From assembly GCF_009363435.1 (NCBI RefSeq), contig NZ_CP045354.1, positions 3,686,501-3,750,500 on the forward strand: a stretch of DNA of 64,000 nt. Direction: 5' to 3'. This document shows, piece after piece, positions 1 to 10,169 of the stretch (positions are counted from its first letter, which is position 1; the number at the start of each line of letters is the position of its first letter). Made by a program: the position numbers and the translations under genes. The notes beneath the pieces are model-generated. The model saw only the letters and a program-made list of their open reading frames with translations, was not told where the DNA came from and ran no database searches. The DNA is from Labrenzia sp. THAF82. GTDB lineage: Bacteria; Pseudomonadota; Alphaproteobacteria; Rhizobiales; Stappiaceae.

Positions 1-625
1 CCAAATCCAATGCCACGGAGGACGTCAAAGGTGCTTGCGTCTCTGATTCCTGAGATCCCAGCGAATGGGTTGAGGGCTGCTCGAAAGTCGGCGTTTGAGG
101 TTCGACCACACTCGGCTGAACGGGGGCCGTTCTTTCTTGCGCCGGAATGACCGGCGCCACTTCTTCAGATGGTTCAGTTTCAGGAACTTTGGGCCACAAG
201 GAAGAAACATGGCCCGAAGGAGCAGCGTCAATCGGCGGCTGTTGTGCTGGTGAAAAGACAACAGGCTCGGGCGCTGCGACCTGCGAAACAGAAGCTGCGC
301 CTAGCGGTTCTTCTGGCAGTGATTGTTCGCCGCCTTGGTTCTGATTGTCTGCAACTGGCTGTACAGCCACGAAGGAGGGCTCAATGCGGCCTGAGGACTG
401 GGGCGTCGGCACCTCTTCCTGTGGTTCCTCGGCGAATTCGTTCAATCCTGCAAAATAGTCGGTACTACCAACACGACCACTACTCACATCTGCCCCCGAT
501 TGCTTGTTTTTCTGGACAATGCGAGCCAGTTCGAGCAGCGGATCTTCCGCAGCAGGACGCTCTGCGTCCGCACTCTGCCCGGACGCATGCAAGTCTGTTC
601 GCTTTGGTTCGTAATCTTCTGACAT
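1..625 (-). CDS. SPOR-domain-type envelope protein, N-terminal part (cut by window edge)
   Basis: The minus strand is open from an ATG at 623-625 to the window edge, giving about 208 residues with no stop. The N-terminus has the acidic DPLLELARIV segment typical of the large SPOR-domain proteins encoded directly downstream of argS in Hyphomicrobiales. The rest of the visible part is low-complexity and rich in Pro, Glu, Gln and Ser, as expected for their cytoplasmic linker. The transmembrane helix and the peptidoglycan-binding SPOR domain would lie beyond position 1 and are not seen. It follows argS by 72 bp on the same strand. The assignment rests on context and the N-terminal segment, so it is moderate. 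Confidence 0.6.
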   Translation of the reverse strand, partial: MSEDYEPKRTDLHASGQSADAERPAAEDPLLELARIVQKNKQSGADVSSGRVGSTDYFAGLNEFAEEPQEEVPTPQSSGRIEPSFVAVQPVADNQNQGGEQSLPEEPLGAASVSQVAAPEPVVFSPAQQPPIDAAPSGHVSSLWPKVPETEPSEEVAPVIPAQERTAPVQPSVVEPQTPTFEQPSTHSLGSQESETQAPLTSSVALDL

Positions 626-697
626 GAGCCTTACGAAAACCGGTCCAGTTCTGCCGCAGTTAAGCCAACACTATGTGTCAAGCGGCCAAGAAAGAAT

Positions 698-2467
698 CTA
701 GCGCATTTCTTCAGGGGCATTTACGCCGAGAATCGACAAGCCTGAAGCAAGCACCAAAGATATTGCACGAACCAATGCAAGACGTGCTAGGGTTAATTTG
801 GCGTTACTAGTGTCAATAAAGCGTAAATGCGGCATTTCCTTGCCTCTATTCCAGTGACCATGCAGTGAACTCGCCAACTCATGCAGGTAAAAAGCGATTC
901 TGTGCGGTTCATGCGTTTCGGCTGCCGCTTCTATCACTTTTGGCCACTCTGCCATCTTTGCGATCAATTCCAGCTCACCGACATCATCAAGTTGCGTATA
1001 GTCGGCGGCTGAATGAGAACTGTCCCCAATATCCAGATCCTTGAGATCATCAGCCGCCTGCCGCAGCACCGAGCAGCAACGAGCATGTCCGTATTGAACA
1101 TAGAAGACCGGATTGTCTTTCGATTGTTCCGTGACCTTCTTGAAATCAAAATCAAGCGGCGCATCGTTTTTGCGGAACAGCATCATGAACCGAATTGGGT
1201 CCGGGCCCACTTCGTCTACCACTTCTCGAAGGGTAATGAACTCGCCGGAGCGTTTTGACATCTTGACCGGCTCACCATCGCGCATGAGCTTTACAAGTTG
1301 GCAGAACCTTACGACCACATCCGTTTTGCCGTCTGACACAGCCTTTCCAACCGCCTGAAGCCGCTTGGCATAGCCGCCATGATCAGCGCCCAGTACGTAG
1401 ATTGCCTCTTGGAACCCTCTCAGGAACTTGTCCTGAAAGTAAGCAACGTCTGCGGCAAAATAGGTGTAAGAGCCGTCGGACTTCTTCAAAGCGCGGTCTG
1501 TGTCGTCGCCAAAGTCACTTGCGCGGAACAAAGTTTGTTCCCGGTCTTCCCAATCGTCCGGCACCTGCCCTTTCGGAGGTGGCAGCGTTCCTTCGTAAAC
1601 AAGCCCCTTCTCGCGCAATGTCTCGAGCATGAAGTCGATTTTGGAAGCGTTGGTCCCTTCCCGCTCATGCAATGTTTTTTCAGAGAAGAAAATCTCGTGT
1701 TCGACACCAAGCGCAGCCAAGTCGGACCTGATAAGTTCGAGCATTGCAGCCATTGCACGCTCTTTCACGAGTGGAAGCCACTCGCTTTCATTCATGGCTT
1801 TCAAATTCTCGCCGAATTCATCCTTGAGCTGGGCTCCGATCGGTTTCAGGTAGTCGCCAGGATATAGTCCAGCTGGAATATCGCCAATATCCTCGCCGAG
1901 CGCTTCGCGATACCGCAAATATGCGCTGCGGGCGAGCGTATCAATCTGCGAACCGGCATCATTGATGTAGTATTCCTTGACGATATCGCACCCGCCGAAA
2001 GCCAGAAGGTTGGCAAGAGCGTCGCCGAGAACCGCACCGCGAATATGACCGACATGCATCGGGCCAGTGGGATTGGCTGACACATACTCGACGTTCACTT
2101 TTCGAGGTTCGGCGAGATGGATACTTCCGTAACTCTTGCCAAGTTCCAGAACGCTGCCGAGAACTCGCTGCCAGACAACCGGTGCCACGCGCAAATTGAT
2201 AAAACCTGGCCCTGCAATTGTGGCCTCGACAATGTCCTGATCAGCACTCAGTTTTTCAACAAGCTGTTCTGCAAGATCTCTGGGCTTCAATCCAAGTGGT
2301 TTTGCAAGAACCATTGCTGCATTGGTTGCCAGATCACCGTGAGCACGATCGCGTGGCGCTTCTACAACGACTCGAGACAGATTCGGTGCATTGCCGTTTG
2401 CGTCTTTAAGGTCAATTGTTTGAATGATTTTTTTAACGCGCTGCGTAAAGTCAGCGAAGATGTTCAT
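698..2467 (-). CDS. argS: arginyl-tRNA synthetase
   Basis: Class I aminoacyl-tRNA synthetase that charges tRNA-Arg with arginine in the cytoplasm. The 589-residue product starts [11 protein letters not shown], giving the usual N-terminal additional domain. A HIGH-type signature follows ([15 protein letters not shown]) and a KMSKR-type loop ([10 protein letters not shown]), then the C-terminal DALR anticodon-binding region ending in SGLSILGV. An upstream in-frame start at 2506 adds 13 residues that do not look like family sequence, so the ATG at 2467 was chosen. It lies between dgt and the SPOR gene on the same strand, the standard rhizobial order, with 97 bp to dgt upstream. Confidence 0.97.
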   Translation of the reverse strand: MNIFADFTQRVKKIIQTIDLKDANGNAPNLSRVVVEAPRDRAHGDLATNAAMVLAKPLGLKPRDLAEQLVEKLSADQDIVEATIAGPGFINLRVAPVVWQRVLGSVLELGKSYGSIHLAEPRKVNVEYVSANPTGPMHVGHIRGAVLGDALANLLAFGGCDIVKEYYINDAGSQIDTLARSAYLRYREALGEDIGDIPAGLYPGDYLKPIGAQLKDEFGENLKAMNESEWLPLVKERAMAAMLELIRSDLAALGVEHEIFFSEKTLHEREGTNASKIDFMLETLREKGLVYEGTLPPPKGQVPDDWEDREQTLFRASDFGDDTDRALKKSDGSYTYFAADVAYFQDKFLRGFQEAIYVLGADHGGYAKRLQAVGKAVSDGKTDVVVRFCQLVKLMRDGEPVKMSKRSGEFITLREVVDEVGPDPIRFMMLFRKNDAPLDFDFKKVTEQSKDNPVFYVQYGHARCCSVLRQAADDLKDLDIGDSSHSAADYTQLDDVGELELIAKMAEWPKVIEAAAETHEPHRIAFYLHELASSLHGHWNRGKEMPHLRFIDTSNAKLTLARLALVRAISLVLASGLSILGVNAPEEMR

Positions 2468-2564
2468 AGAGCACCGATCTGGTTTCGATTTTTGGTTTCC
2501 AAGCACTGTCGCACTGCAGAGAATTCCACGTTCGGCGTCGCTGGCTATTGGATTGCCTCAGCGC

Positions 2565-3782
2565 CTACCCCAAATCGGGAGTATCGTCAAACAATCTGCG
2601 ATGTTCTTCAATTGCATATCGATCAGTCATTCCAGCGATGTAGTCGCAAATTCGCCGTGCAATTTCCGCATGGCTCAGATCGCTCATACCCAAGTTCCAG
2701 GGTTCAGGCATCAGCCCTGGGTCTGAATGGAATTTGCCAAACAGGTCCCGGACGACACGTGCCACGAGTTTTCGAACAGCAAGAACGTCCTCGTGCCGAT
2801 AAACACGCGCAAACAGGAAGTCTTTCACTTCGCGTTCCGCCTTGGTCATGTCGGGTGAAAACCCAACCAAGCATTTGCCAGCCATGCGGATGTCCTGTGC
2901 GTTTTGGGGATCCAGCTCCGACAGATTGCGTATGGCTTCCCGAATAACGTCTTCCACCATTCTCGTTATCGAACGACGAACGATTTCATGAATGCGCCGG
3001 CTTTCTTCCAAACCCGGATATTTAACGTCAACTTCGGTAAGAATATTCGCCAGGAACGGAACGTCGCGCATATCTTCTATTGCGAAGAGCCCCGCCCTCA
3101 GACCGTCATCCAGGTCGTGTGCGTCGTAGGCAATATCGTCTGCTATTGCCGCCGCTTGCGCCTCTCCACCGGGCCAGGTATCGAGCAGAAGGTCTTGTTT
3201 TTCCGCATAGTCCCTGATCGCAAAGGGCAATACTGTGTCTTTAAACTTCCCGACCGGTTTCCCGTTCTGATCTAGCAACGGTCCGTTGTGTTTGACGAGA
3301 CCTTCGAGAGTTTCCCAGGCGAGATTTAGTCCATCAAAGTCCGCATATCGCTGTTCCAGGTTTGTTACGACGCGCAAGGACTGTGCATTGTGGTCAAAAC
3401 CATCAAATGGCGCCATGCATTCATGCATGACATCTTCACCTTCATGCCCGAATGGAGTGTGCCCAAGGTCATGCGACAAGGCCAGACACTCTGCCAGGTC
3501 TTCGTCCAGACGCAGGGCGCGGGCCAGTGATCGCGCGATTTGTGACACTTCGATTGTGTGCGTCAGTCTCGTGCGGAAATGATCGCCTTCATGATACACG
3601 AAAACTTGCGTTTTGTGCTTCAGACGGCGGAAGGCCGAGGAATGAATGATCCGATCCCGGTCACGTTGAAAGGGCGTTCTGGTCGGGCTTTCGGATTCGG
3701 GAAACAGACGACCGCGACTGCGAAACGGGTTTTCCGCGTAAACCGCTCGCGATTGCGCTCCAAATCCGATGTCCCCATTCAT
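2565..3782 (-). CDS. dgt: deoxyguanosinetriphosphate triphosphohydrolase-like protein
   Basis: HD-superfamily dNTP triphosphohydrolase that cleaves dNTPs to deoxynucleoside and tripolyphosphate. The 405-residue length matches rhizobial Dgt-like proteins. Seen motifs are [14 protein letters not shown] and [11 protein letters not shown] near the N-terminus, then the metal-binding HD signature: His of [11 protein letters not shown], and [15 protein letters not shown]. The ATG at 3782 is preceded by GAAGG at about 10 nt and begins [16 protein letters not shown], which matches where family members start. A GTG at 3845 would add 21 residues but lacks a spaced ribosome site. It is transcribed divergently from the erpA-like gene and sits upstream of argS, probably in one unit. 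Confidence 0.93.
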   Translation of the reverse strand: MNGDIGFGAQSRAVYAENPFRSRGRLFPESESPTRTPFQRDRDRIIHSSAFRRLKHKTQVFVYHEGDHFRTRLTHTIEVSQIARSLARALRLDEDLAECLALSHDLGHTPFGHEGEDVMHECMAPFDGFDHNAQSLRVVTNLEQRYADFDGLNLAWETLEGLVKHNGPLLDQNGKPVGKFKDTVLPFAIRDYAEKQDLLLDTWPGGEAQAAAIADDIAYDAHDLDDGLRAGLFAIEDMRDVPFLANILTEVDVKYPGLEESRRIHEIVRRSITRMVEDVIREAIRNLSELDPQNAQDIRMAGKCLVGFSPDMTKAEREVKDFLFARVYRHEDVLAVRKLVARVVRDLFGKFHSDPGLMPEPWNLGMSDLSHAEIARRICDYIAGMTDRYAIEEHRRLFDDTPDLG

Positions 3783-3938
3783 TTGTGGCCAACCTTCGCT
3801 CACTGCGTTGTCCCGTATCATCCGCCGAAGCTGCGAGATACTCACTCCATTGACGCGGGCAACTTCAAAACATACTTATCTCGATACATCAGCTTTAATG
3901 CTCTTGAACTCTTCAAGAACCCAGCGAGTCGGCAACAC

Positions 3939-4280
3939 ATGACCGAAACACTTGAAAATCGAGTAACAGTCAGCGCGCGCGCAGCCAAGCGAATTGCGTC
4001 CATTTTATCAAATGAACCTGCGGGCAGCATGCTCAGGGTCAGTGTGGAAGGCGGCGGCTGTTCGGGCCTGCAATACAAATACGACGTCGTCGGCGACAGC
4101 GAAGACGATGATTTCGTTATTGAGAACCCGGGCGCGACGGTTTTGATCGATGCGATTTCCTTGCAGTATATGAGTGGCTCGGAGATTGATTTTGTCGACG
4201 ATCTGATTGGTCAGTCCTTTCAGATAAACAACCCGAATGCAGTGGCCGGCTGCGGCTGCGGCACCAGCTTTACTATCTAG
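3939..4280 (+). CDS. erpA: A-type iron-sulfur carrier, ErpA-like
   Basis: Small A-type carrier (113 residues) that receives Fe-S clusters and inserts them into apo-proteins. The three conserved cysteines are visible: one in the GGGCSGLQY segment and two in the C-terminal CGCGTSF motif. The core ATVLIDAISLQYMSGSEIDFV is typical of the family. The ATG at 3939 begins MTETLENRVTVS; a longer in-frame extension back to 3558 runs antisense through dgt and is not family-like. It is separate from the suf operon's own A-type protein at 13661-14035, so the window has two. It lies head-to-head with dgt and 63 bp upstream of xth. Confidence 0.9.
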   Translation: MTETLENRVTVSARAAKRIASILSNEPAGSMLRVSVEGGGCSGLQYKYDVVGDSEDDDFVIENPGATVLIDAISLQYMSGSEIDFVDDLIGQSFQINNPNAVAGCGCGTSFTI

Positions 4281-4343
4281 AAGCTGCAAGCCACTCTATC
4301 CGGGCTGTTGCCCCGACCTATTCGAATTGGAGGCGACACAGCC

Positions 4344-5126
4344 ATGAAAATTGCGACCTGGAATATCAATGGGGTAAAGGCGCGCATTGATACGGTCCAA
4401 GATTGGCTGAAAGAAACGAGTCCGGATATTGCCTGTTTTCAGGAAATCAAATCGGTCGACGAGAATTTTCCGCGCCAACCGTTTGAAGACCTTGGGTACA
4501 ATGTAGAAACCCACGGGCAAAAAGGTTTCAACGGTGTCGCCTTGCTTTCCAAATCGCCGCTGGAAGACGTGCAGCGGGGACTGCCGGGCAACGATTCTGA
4601 TGAACAAGCACGTTACATCGAGGCAAGTGTATCGACGGAAGGCGGCGCTCTTCGCTTCGGCTGTCTTTATCTTCCCAACGGCAATCCTTTGGGTACGGAA
4701 AAGTTTCCCTATAAAATAGAGTGGATGGACAGGCTTATTGCACACGCCAAAGAGCGGCTAAAGGACGAAGTCCCGTTTTTGCTGCTTGGCGACTACAACG
4801 TCATTCCAGACCCCATCGACGCAAAAAACCCGGAAGGATGGGTTGGAGACGCTCTTTACCAGCCAGAAAGCCGTCAGCGCTTCAGAACACTTTTGAACCT
4901 AGGTCTTACGGAAGCAGTCCGTTCCTGTACGGAAGCTCCTGAGACCTACACGTTCTGGGACTATCAGGCAGGAGCTTGGCAAAAGAACAATGGCATCCGC
5001 ATCGACCATATTCTGATGTCAGCACAAGCGACCGATCGAATGACCGGCTGTGGTATCGACAAACACGTTCGAGGTTGGGAAAAGCCCTCAGACCATGTCC
5101 CGGTCTGGGTAGATCTTGCAGCGTGA
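4344..5126 (+). CDS. xthA: exodeoxyribonuclease III (AP endonuclease)
   Basis: Mg2+-dependent exonuclease III / apurinic endonuclease of base-excision repair, 260 residues. Motifs in order: KIATWNINGVKAR at the start, CFQEIKS with the metal-binding Glu, RYIEASV, the LLGDYNVIPDPID catalytic Asp-Asn segment, and the C-terminal RIDHILMS and KPSDHVPVW with the catalytic Asp-His. GGAGG about 10 nt upstream of the ATG at 4344 supports that start; an upstream in-frame ATG at 4308 is less likely. Confidence 0.95.
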   Translation: MKIATWNINGVKARIDTVQDWLKETSPDIACFQEIKSVDENFPRQPFEDLGYNVETHGQKGFNGVALLSKSPLEDVQRGLPGNDSDEQARYIEASVSTEGGALRFGCLYLPNGNPLGTEKFPYKIEWMDRLIAHAKERLKDEVPFLLLGDYNVIPDPIDAKNPEGWVGDALYQPESRQRFRTLLNLGLTEAVRSCTEAPETYTFWDYQAGAWQKNNGIRIDHILMSAQATDRMTGCGIDKHVRGWEKPSDHVPVWVDLAA

Positions 5127-5301
5127 TTCTCTTTTTTCCACCATTCAGATTTCGTGTATCGGCGAACTGAACGCGCCGAAAACACGGCACCTTACGTAGG
5201 GACTTGCAGTGTTCTTACGCCGTGCTACTCTTTGAGGCCATGGGGTAACGGACAACACATATCCGTCCGCATTTCAAAAGTGTGGGCCATTCTTACCGGC
5301 A

Positions 5302-5628
5302 ATGAGCAAATTGGCCGGGCAAGCGCGTTTGAAATCTCTCATCGCGTTCTTTGTTGTTTTTCTATTCATGTGGAGCGCACCCTCATACTCACAGTCCATT
5401 TCCTGTACCTGCAGGTACAAGGGTGAAGACTATGGCGTCGGCGAATCCATATGCCTGAAAAGCCCGGATGGCATGCGACTGGCCACCTGTCAGATGGTTC
5501 TCAACAATACGTCATGGAACTTCAGCAGCGCGCCCTGCCCGCTTTCGAAGCTTATGACACCGAAGTTGAAGGAAACGGACAAGCAGCCGACGCGGTCGCT
5601 ACCGTTGTCGAACCGGAAGCACTCTTAA
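5302..5628 (+). CDS. small exported protein of unknown function
   Basis: 108 residues with an N-terminal signal peptide: basic MSKLAGQARLK, then hydrophobic SLIAFFVVFLFMWSA, probable cleavage near SAPSYS. The mature part is cysteine-rich (SCTCRYKG, GESICLKS, ATCQMV, APCP), suggesting disulfides in the periplasm. A protein of this type follows xth in related rhizobia as far as I recall; its function is not known to me. No strong ribosome site precedes the ATG. It converges with the exoR-like gene, with only 7 bp between the stops. Confidence 0.65.
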   Translation: MSKLAGQARLKSLIAFFVVFLFMWSAPSYSQSISCTCRYKGEDYGVGESICLKSPDGMRLATCQMVLNNTSWNFSSAPCPLSKLMTPKLKETDKQPTRSLPLSNRKHS

Positions 5629-5635
5629 CACCGGT

Positions 5636-6493
5636 TTATTGAGACGGAACCTGCTGTGAGGCCAGGATGTCCGGTCGGTTTTGTTCGATCCATCCATCAG
5701 CTAGCGAACGCGCTTGCTGGCGCACGGTTTCGGGAGAGACCGCGAAATATTGTTCGTGCATCGCGTTGATCCAGCTCGCATCGACACCAGAGGCCTGCGC
5801 GCGCGCGACTGTCATCCACATCAACCCGCGCGCCTTCTTCTTTTCGGAGTTGCCGATCTCGTAGAGTGTCTCGCCCAGGCGTGCCTGAGCTCCAACATGT
5901 CCTTTGAGGGCTGCCAGATTGTACCAACGCACGGCCATGCGGCTGTTGTTTTTCTGGTACATCCGTCCAAGCTCGTACTGAGCGGCCGCGTCACCAAAAT
6001 AGGAGGCTGCGTGAGTAAAAATCTGACGTGCACGGCTTTCACTTTGTGGAACCGCACCGTCAATTCCGGTCAGATAATATGACCCAAGTGCCACAAACGC
6101 GCTGGAAACAAACGGCGCATCAGGCGCGTCCGGCCGATCATCACCATGTTCGCGAACGATCTGGCTGTAGTACTCAAACGCCTTCAGGTCGTCTTCTTTG
6201 ACGCCGTCGCCCTTGGAGTACATTTCGCCAAGTTTCCACGCTGCCATAGGCTGACCGTTTTCCGCAGCGTATTGCAGAGAGCTGAGCGCTGCAGCTTTGT
6301 CACCGGAATAGTATTGACGCGCTCCAGCGCGCAAAGCTTCGCTGGGAGAAAGATCTTGCGGACCAATGGTTCTCGGGGCGGCCGGCTGTCCATCAAACGC
6401 CAGCGCCTCACCTGCCATGCCCGCAATCATCAACGCACCGAGCACAGTTCCGGTTTTTCCTAGGCGTTGAATCAATGAGCTCTTCTTTTGCAT
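5636..6493 (-). CDS. exoR: ExoR-like periplasmic Sel1-repeat regulator
   Basis: About 285 residues: a signal peptide (hydrophobic VLGALMIAGMAGEALA) followed by Sel1/TPR-like helical repeats (AAWKLGEMYSKGDGV, AAQYELGRMYQK, GAQARLGETLYE). Layout and sequence style match ExoR of Sinorhizobium and Agrobacterium. There the periplasmic protein inhibits the ExoS/ChvG sensor kinase and so controls exopolysaccharide, motility and the acid response. No ExoS/ChvI is in the window. The start is uncertain: the ATG at 6493 gives a normal signal peptide, while in-frame ATGs at 6565 and 6571 would add 24-26 basic residues. Neither has a good ribosome site. Another Sel1 protein of similar build cannot be excluded. 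Confidence 0.75.
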   Translation of the reverse strand: MQKKSSLIQRLGKTGTVLGALMIAGMAGEALAFDGQPAAPRTIGPQDLSPSEALRAGARQYYSGDKAAALSSLQYAAENGQPMAAWKLGEMYSKGDGVKEDDLKAFEYYSQIVREHGDDRPDAPDAPFVSSAFVALGSYYLTGIDGAVPQSESRARQIFTHAASYFGDAAAQYELGRMYQKNNSRMAVRWYNLAALKGHVGAQARLGETLYEIGNSEKKKARGLMWMTVARAQASGVDASWINAMHEQYFAVSPETVRQQARSLADGWIEQNRPDILASQQVPSQ

Positions 6494-7083
6494 CCCATTC
6501 ACACTATTATCCGCCGGACAGAATTTATTTTTCCGACGGACGGTCTTGTTTTTTATCCGCGCCATGCGCATTTGATTTCACTGTGTCCTGTCGAGCAGTA
6601 CTCGCCGGACCCTGTTTTTTGATATGGCCAAAAATGGCCAATCATTTCGGCCTAAGTTGGGCCGTTTGCCGCCCAAATAAGACCATTTGCAGATTATTTG
6701 TGTCCCAATCCGCCTCACTGCCGTCAAGAAGTACAACCGGCTTGTGGACTGATAATAACGCAACGGTTGAATGGCAAACATGGCCGAACATGGGCAATGC
6801 CTTCATTCGAGCATTCCCGTCGCCACTCTCTATTCAACTGTTGCGAAATTGGCACAATTTCAGCTTACACCCCATCCCTCACGTGGAACGATAATGCGCA
6901 CAGTCTGGTTGATGATGTGTTTCCAGCGTGCGAAATGCCTTGCGCAGCTGTTGAAAACGGGGGCTTTTGGCCAAATCGCCTTGCCGTTCTATGTTTGTCC
7001 TTCAAACTGGAAACCGATTCGGTGTAGGTAAAGCCCGCTAAGACCCGGACAATGAAGATCTAAAACCAATCAGGCGATATGGA
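6494..7083. other. 590-bp non-coding gap between exoR and parE, with inverted repeats
   Basis: No convincing gene is seen here; the open frames in it lack ribosome sites and family-like sequence. It must hold the divergent promoters of the exoR-like gene and parE. Two symmetrical elements stand out. TGGCCA-AAAA-TGGCCA lies at 6625-6640. A TTGGGC...GCCCAA stem lies about 20 bp further on. Both sit 130-190 bp upstream of the exoR start and could be operator sites. Confidence 0.4.
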
Positions 7084-9132
7084 ATGAGTGCGAAAGACGA
7101 TTTATTTGCCGGCAATGCCGCAGTTTCTACTCCTGTGGAGCAGGAAACGCCATCTCGCGCACCACAGAAACCTCGCTCCATGCCTGCGGTGGCCGCCGTT
7201 TCTGATGACTATTCTGCAGCTGACATTGAAGTTCTTGAAGGTCTGGAACCGGTTCGCCGTCGGCCAGGCATGTATATCGGCGGGACCGATGAAAAGGCAC
7301 TGCATCACCTATTCGCTGAGGTGATCGACAATTCCATGGATGAAGCGGTCGCCGGGCACGCAACATGGATCGATGTAACGCTTGCGGACGACGGCTATCT
7401 GACGATCACGGACAATGGTCGTGGCATCCCCGTCGACCCTCATCCGAAATTCAAGGACAAGTCCGCGCTGGAAGTCATCATGACAACGCTGCACGCGGGC
7501 GGAAAATTCGACAGTAAGGTCTACGAAACCTCCGGCGGCCTCCATGGTGTCGGTATTTCAGTCGTCAACGCCTTGTCTGAAGAACTGGTCGTTGAAGTTG
7601 CCCGCAGCCGTAAGCTTTACCGCCAGACCTTTCGCCGTGGTAAGGCGGATGGTCCTCTGGAACTGGTGGGAGACACCCAGAACCGCCGTGGAACACAAGT
7701 ACGCTTCAAACCCGACGACCAGATTTTCGGAAAAGGTGCAAAATTCCAACCGGCGCGCTTGCTCAAGATGGCGCGGTCGAAGGCCTATCTGTTCGGCGGC
7801 GTAGAGATCCGCTGGCACTGTGCGCCAAACCTCTTGTCCGACAAGGATGAAACGCCTGCAGAAGCTGTTTTCCACTTTCCAGGTGGTTTGAAGGACTTTC
7901 TCGCCGAACGGCTGACCAAAGAACGCAGGGTCGTTGATGAGGTCTTCGCCGGACGAACAGACAATGCCGGCAAACATGGTTCGGTGGAATGGGCTGTCAG
8001 CTGGTTTGCCGGCGACGGGTTCGTCAATTCCTATTGTAATACGGTACCGACACCGGAAGGCGGAACGCACGAGGCGGGCTTCCGCTATGCACTGCTTCGC
8101 GGATTAAAAGCCTACGGTGAGCTGACCAACAACAAAAAAGCGTCCATCATCACCGGCGATGACGTGCTCACGTCCGCCGGCGGAATGCTCTCCGTATTCA
8201 TCCGCGAACCAGAGTTTGTCGGCCAAACCAAAGACAAGCTCGCGACCAATGAGGCAACTCGAATAGCAGAAGCGGCCGTGCGTGATGCGTTTGACCATTG
8301 GCTGACCGCATCGCCTAATCAGGCCAACAAACTGCTTGAGTGGGTTATCGATCGCGCGGAGGAGCGGCTTCGTCGCCGGCAGGAGAAAGACGTCGCGCGT
8401 AAAACCGCCGTGCGAAAACTCCGTCTTCCTGGCAAACTTGCCGACTGTTCAGCCAACCAGGCAGATGGCACCGAACTCTTTATTGTCGAGGGCGACTCGG
8501 CGGGTGGTTCTGCAAAGCAGGCGCGCAACAGATCCAACCAGGCCGTATTGCCACTGCGCGGAAAAATTCTGAACGTCGCCAACGCTGGTCGTGACAAACT
8601 CGTTGCCAATCAGCAACTGGCGGATCTTATTCAAGCACTTGGATGCGGCAGCAGATCTCAGTATCGCGAGACCGATCTTCGATACGAGAAGATCGTAATC
8701 ATGACCGATGCCGATGTGGATGGCGCGCACATTGCTTCACTTTTGATTACGTTCTTTTACCGTGAAATGCCTGAACTCATTCGCGGAGGCCATCTCTATC
8801 TTGCGGTTCCGCCTCTCTACCGTCTCAGCCAAGGTGGAAAAACTCTGTATGCTCGCGACGACGGGCATAAAGATGAACTGCTGGAAACTGTATTCAAAGG
8901 CAGATCCAAGGTCGAAATTGGCCGTTTTAAAGGGCTTGGAGAAATGCTTCCGGCTCAGTTGAAGGAAACCACGATGGATCCCTCGAAACGTTCACTTCTC
9001 AAGGTGGACGTAGATGAGAGTGAAATCGGAGATACCAATGATGCCGTCGAGAGGCTAATGGGCAATAAACCAGAAGCCAGGTTTCGATTCATTCAAGACA
9101 ATGCAGAATTTGCAGAGGACCTTGATATTTAG
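7084..9132 (+). CDS. parE: DNA topoisomerase IV subunit B
   Basis: 682-residue ATPase subunit of topoisomerase IV, which decatenates daughter chromosomes with ParC. Seen: GHKL ATPase motifs (EVIDNSMDEAVAG, DNGRGIPVD, GGLHGVGISVVNALS) and the TOPRIM signatures EGDSAGGSAKQARNR and TDADVDGAHIASLL. The C-terminus IGRFKGLGEM...RSLLKV is typical. It resembles rhizobial ParE rather than GyrB in length and in lacking the GyrB insert. AGGC lies about 8 nt before the ATG. The N-terminal ~40 residues are a poorly conserved, Pro/Ala-rich leader. parC is not in the window. Confidence 0.95.
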   Translation: MSAKDDLFAGNAAVSTPVEQETPSRAPQKPRSMPAVAAVSDDYSAADIEVLEGLEPVRRRPGMYIGGTDEKALHHLFAEVIDNSMDEAVAGHATWIDVTLADDGYLTITDNGRGIPVDPHPKFKDKSALEVIMTTLHAGGKFDSKVYETSGGLHGVGISVVNALSEELVVEVARSRKLYRQTFRRGKADGPLELVGDTQNRRGTQVRFKPDDQIFGKGAKFQPARLLKMARSKAYLFGGVEIRWHCAPNLLSDKDETPAEAVFHFPGGLKDFLAERLTKERRVVDEVFAGRTDNAGKHGSVEWAVSWFAGDGFVNSYCNTVPTPEGGTHEAGFRYALLRGLKAYGELTNNKKASIITGDDVLTSAGGMLSVFIREPEFVGQTKDKLATNEATRIAEAAVRDAFDHWLTASPNQANKLLEWVIDRAEERLRRRQEKDVARKTAVRKLRLPGKLADCSANQADGTELFIVEGDSAGGSAKQARNRSNQAVLPLRGKILNVANAGRDKLVANQQLADLIQALGCGSRSQYRETDLRYEKIVIMTDADVDGAHIASLLITFFYREMPELIRGGHLYLAVPPLYRLSQGGKTLYARDDGHKDELLETVFKGRSKVEIGRFKGLGEMLPAQLKETTMDPSKRSLLKVDVDESEIGDTNDAVERLMGNKPEARFRFIQDNAEFAEDLDI

Positions 9133-9232
9133 GGGCAAAAACGGATAGTTTAGAGCAGTTTTTTAGTCGGGAGTTGCTTGGAAGGTTTGGCCTTTTGACA
9201 TCGAACCCGTTTTCACCTGCCGGACAAGTATA

Positions 9233-9964
9233 ATGTTAAACCGGGTTTATTCAGTTTTCGACCGACGGCTGCGACCGCTGCGCAATCACGTTTATCTCGT
9301 ATTTCCAGAGCACAATATTGCCTACGCGCGCGTAGCCGAGCCTGCTTTTCAGGCCCTTGGCGGTGTTCTCAATCATCTGGCGGGTAACAAACACTCGCTG
9401 CAGTCGATCAGACAAGATACGCATGCCAGCGAACGGAATGAGCAGCTTCTATTTCATGGCAATGTCGAGTTGCTCACAGCTCGAGAGCTAAAGAGACGGT
9501 ACCCAGACACAAAAGTGATCGCCTGGGTTCAAGATCCCGCTCAACGTCTGTCCTACTGTTATGAGCGTGTCATTCTGTCTCAAAATGCCTTGCCTTCCTA
9601 TTACAGCGAAAGCGGCTTTGACCAGCTTATGTCACCACAGGAATTCGTCGAACATATTTCGTCGATTTCGGACCTGGAAGCTGACAACCTGTTCCGCAGC
9701 CAATCAGCTGCATTGACACACAAGGGCACGCTGACTGCAGACATCGTCCTGCAAGTAGAGCAATTTGATCATTCGCTTGCCGCTTTCCTGTCTGAAAGCA
9801 CGGTTGCGATGCGCAATATACCAAGATCGCGGTATCGTATTTCAGATTTCGTCTCCTACGGCACTTTGTGCTCGTTTGAAGACGAAGGAATTCGCCGGAA
9901 ACTGCAACGGCGCTACCATGCTGACTACGATCTCTTTTATGCCGAAGAAGCAGCTTACGCCTGA
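9233..9964 (+). CDS. degenerate sulfotransferase-family-2-like protein
   Basis: 243 residues. The arrangement follows the Sulfotransfer_2 fold. An N-terminal strand-loop (NIAYARVAEPAFQAL) sits where the family has its PAPS-binding loop. Next come LTARELKRRYPDTKVIAWVQDPAQRLSYCYERV, in place of the family's VRNP/VRDP-RL-SAY segment, and PQEFVEH...EADNLFRSQ, in place of the F-EFV...D-H-RPQ segment. The loop Lys-Ser/Thr and the Arg that bind the PAPS phosphates appear as Glu/Ala and Gln. It may therefore not be an active sulfotransferase. It follows parE by 100 bp on the same strand and is followed by about 300 bp without a gene. Confidence 0.55.
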   Translation: MLNRVYSVFDRRLRPLRNHVYLVFPEHNIAYARVAEPAFQALGGVLNHLAGNKHSLQSIRQDTHASERNEQLLFHGNVELLTARELKRRYPDTKVIAWVQDPAQRLSYCYERVILSQNALPSYYSESGFDQLMSPQEFVEHISSISDLEADNLFRSQSAALTHKGTLTADIVLQVEQFDHSLAAFLSESTVAMRNIPRSRYRISDFVSYGTLCSFEDEGIRRKLQRRYHADYDLFYAEEAAYA

Positions 9965-10169
9965 CATTGCTGTTTGTTTTCATTCCTTGATTTCAGCTTG
10001 CACGAGACGACCTGAAGGCAACTAAAACGCGGTCGAAAGGTTCAATCCGAGTAATTTGCATCAATCAAAGCAGCAAAAATCGCACCCACGTCCATTTCCT
10101 TTATTAACTGAGATGGCAAAACTTTAATGGAAATACTCGAGTTTCTTTGCAAATTACCTCAACGACGCA

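Noticed and set aside
3783..3845. Longer dgt starting at a GTG at 3845
   Set aside because: The extra residues are not family-like and the GTG has no spaced ribosome site; the shorter form equals the family length.
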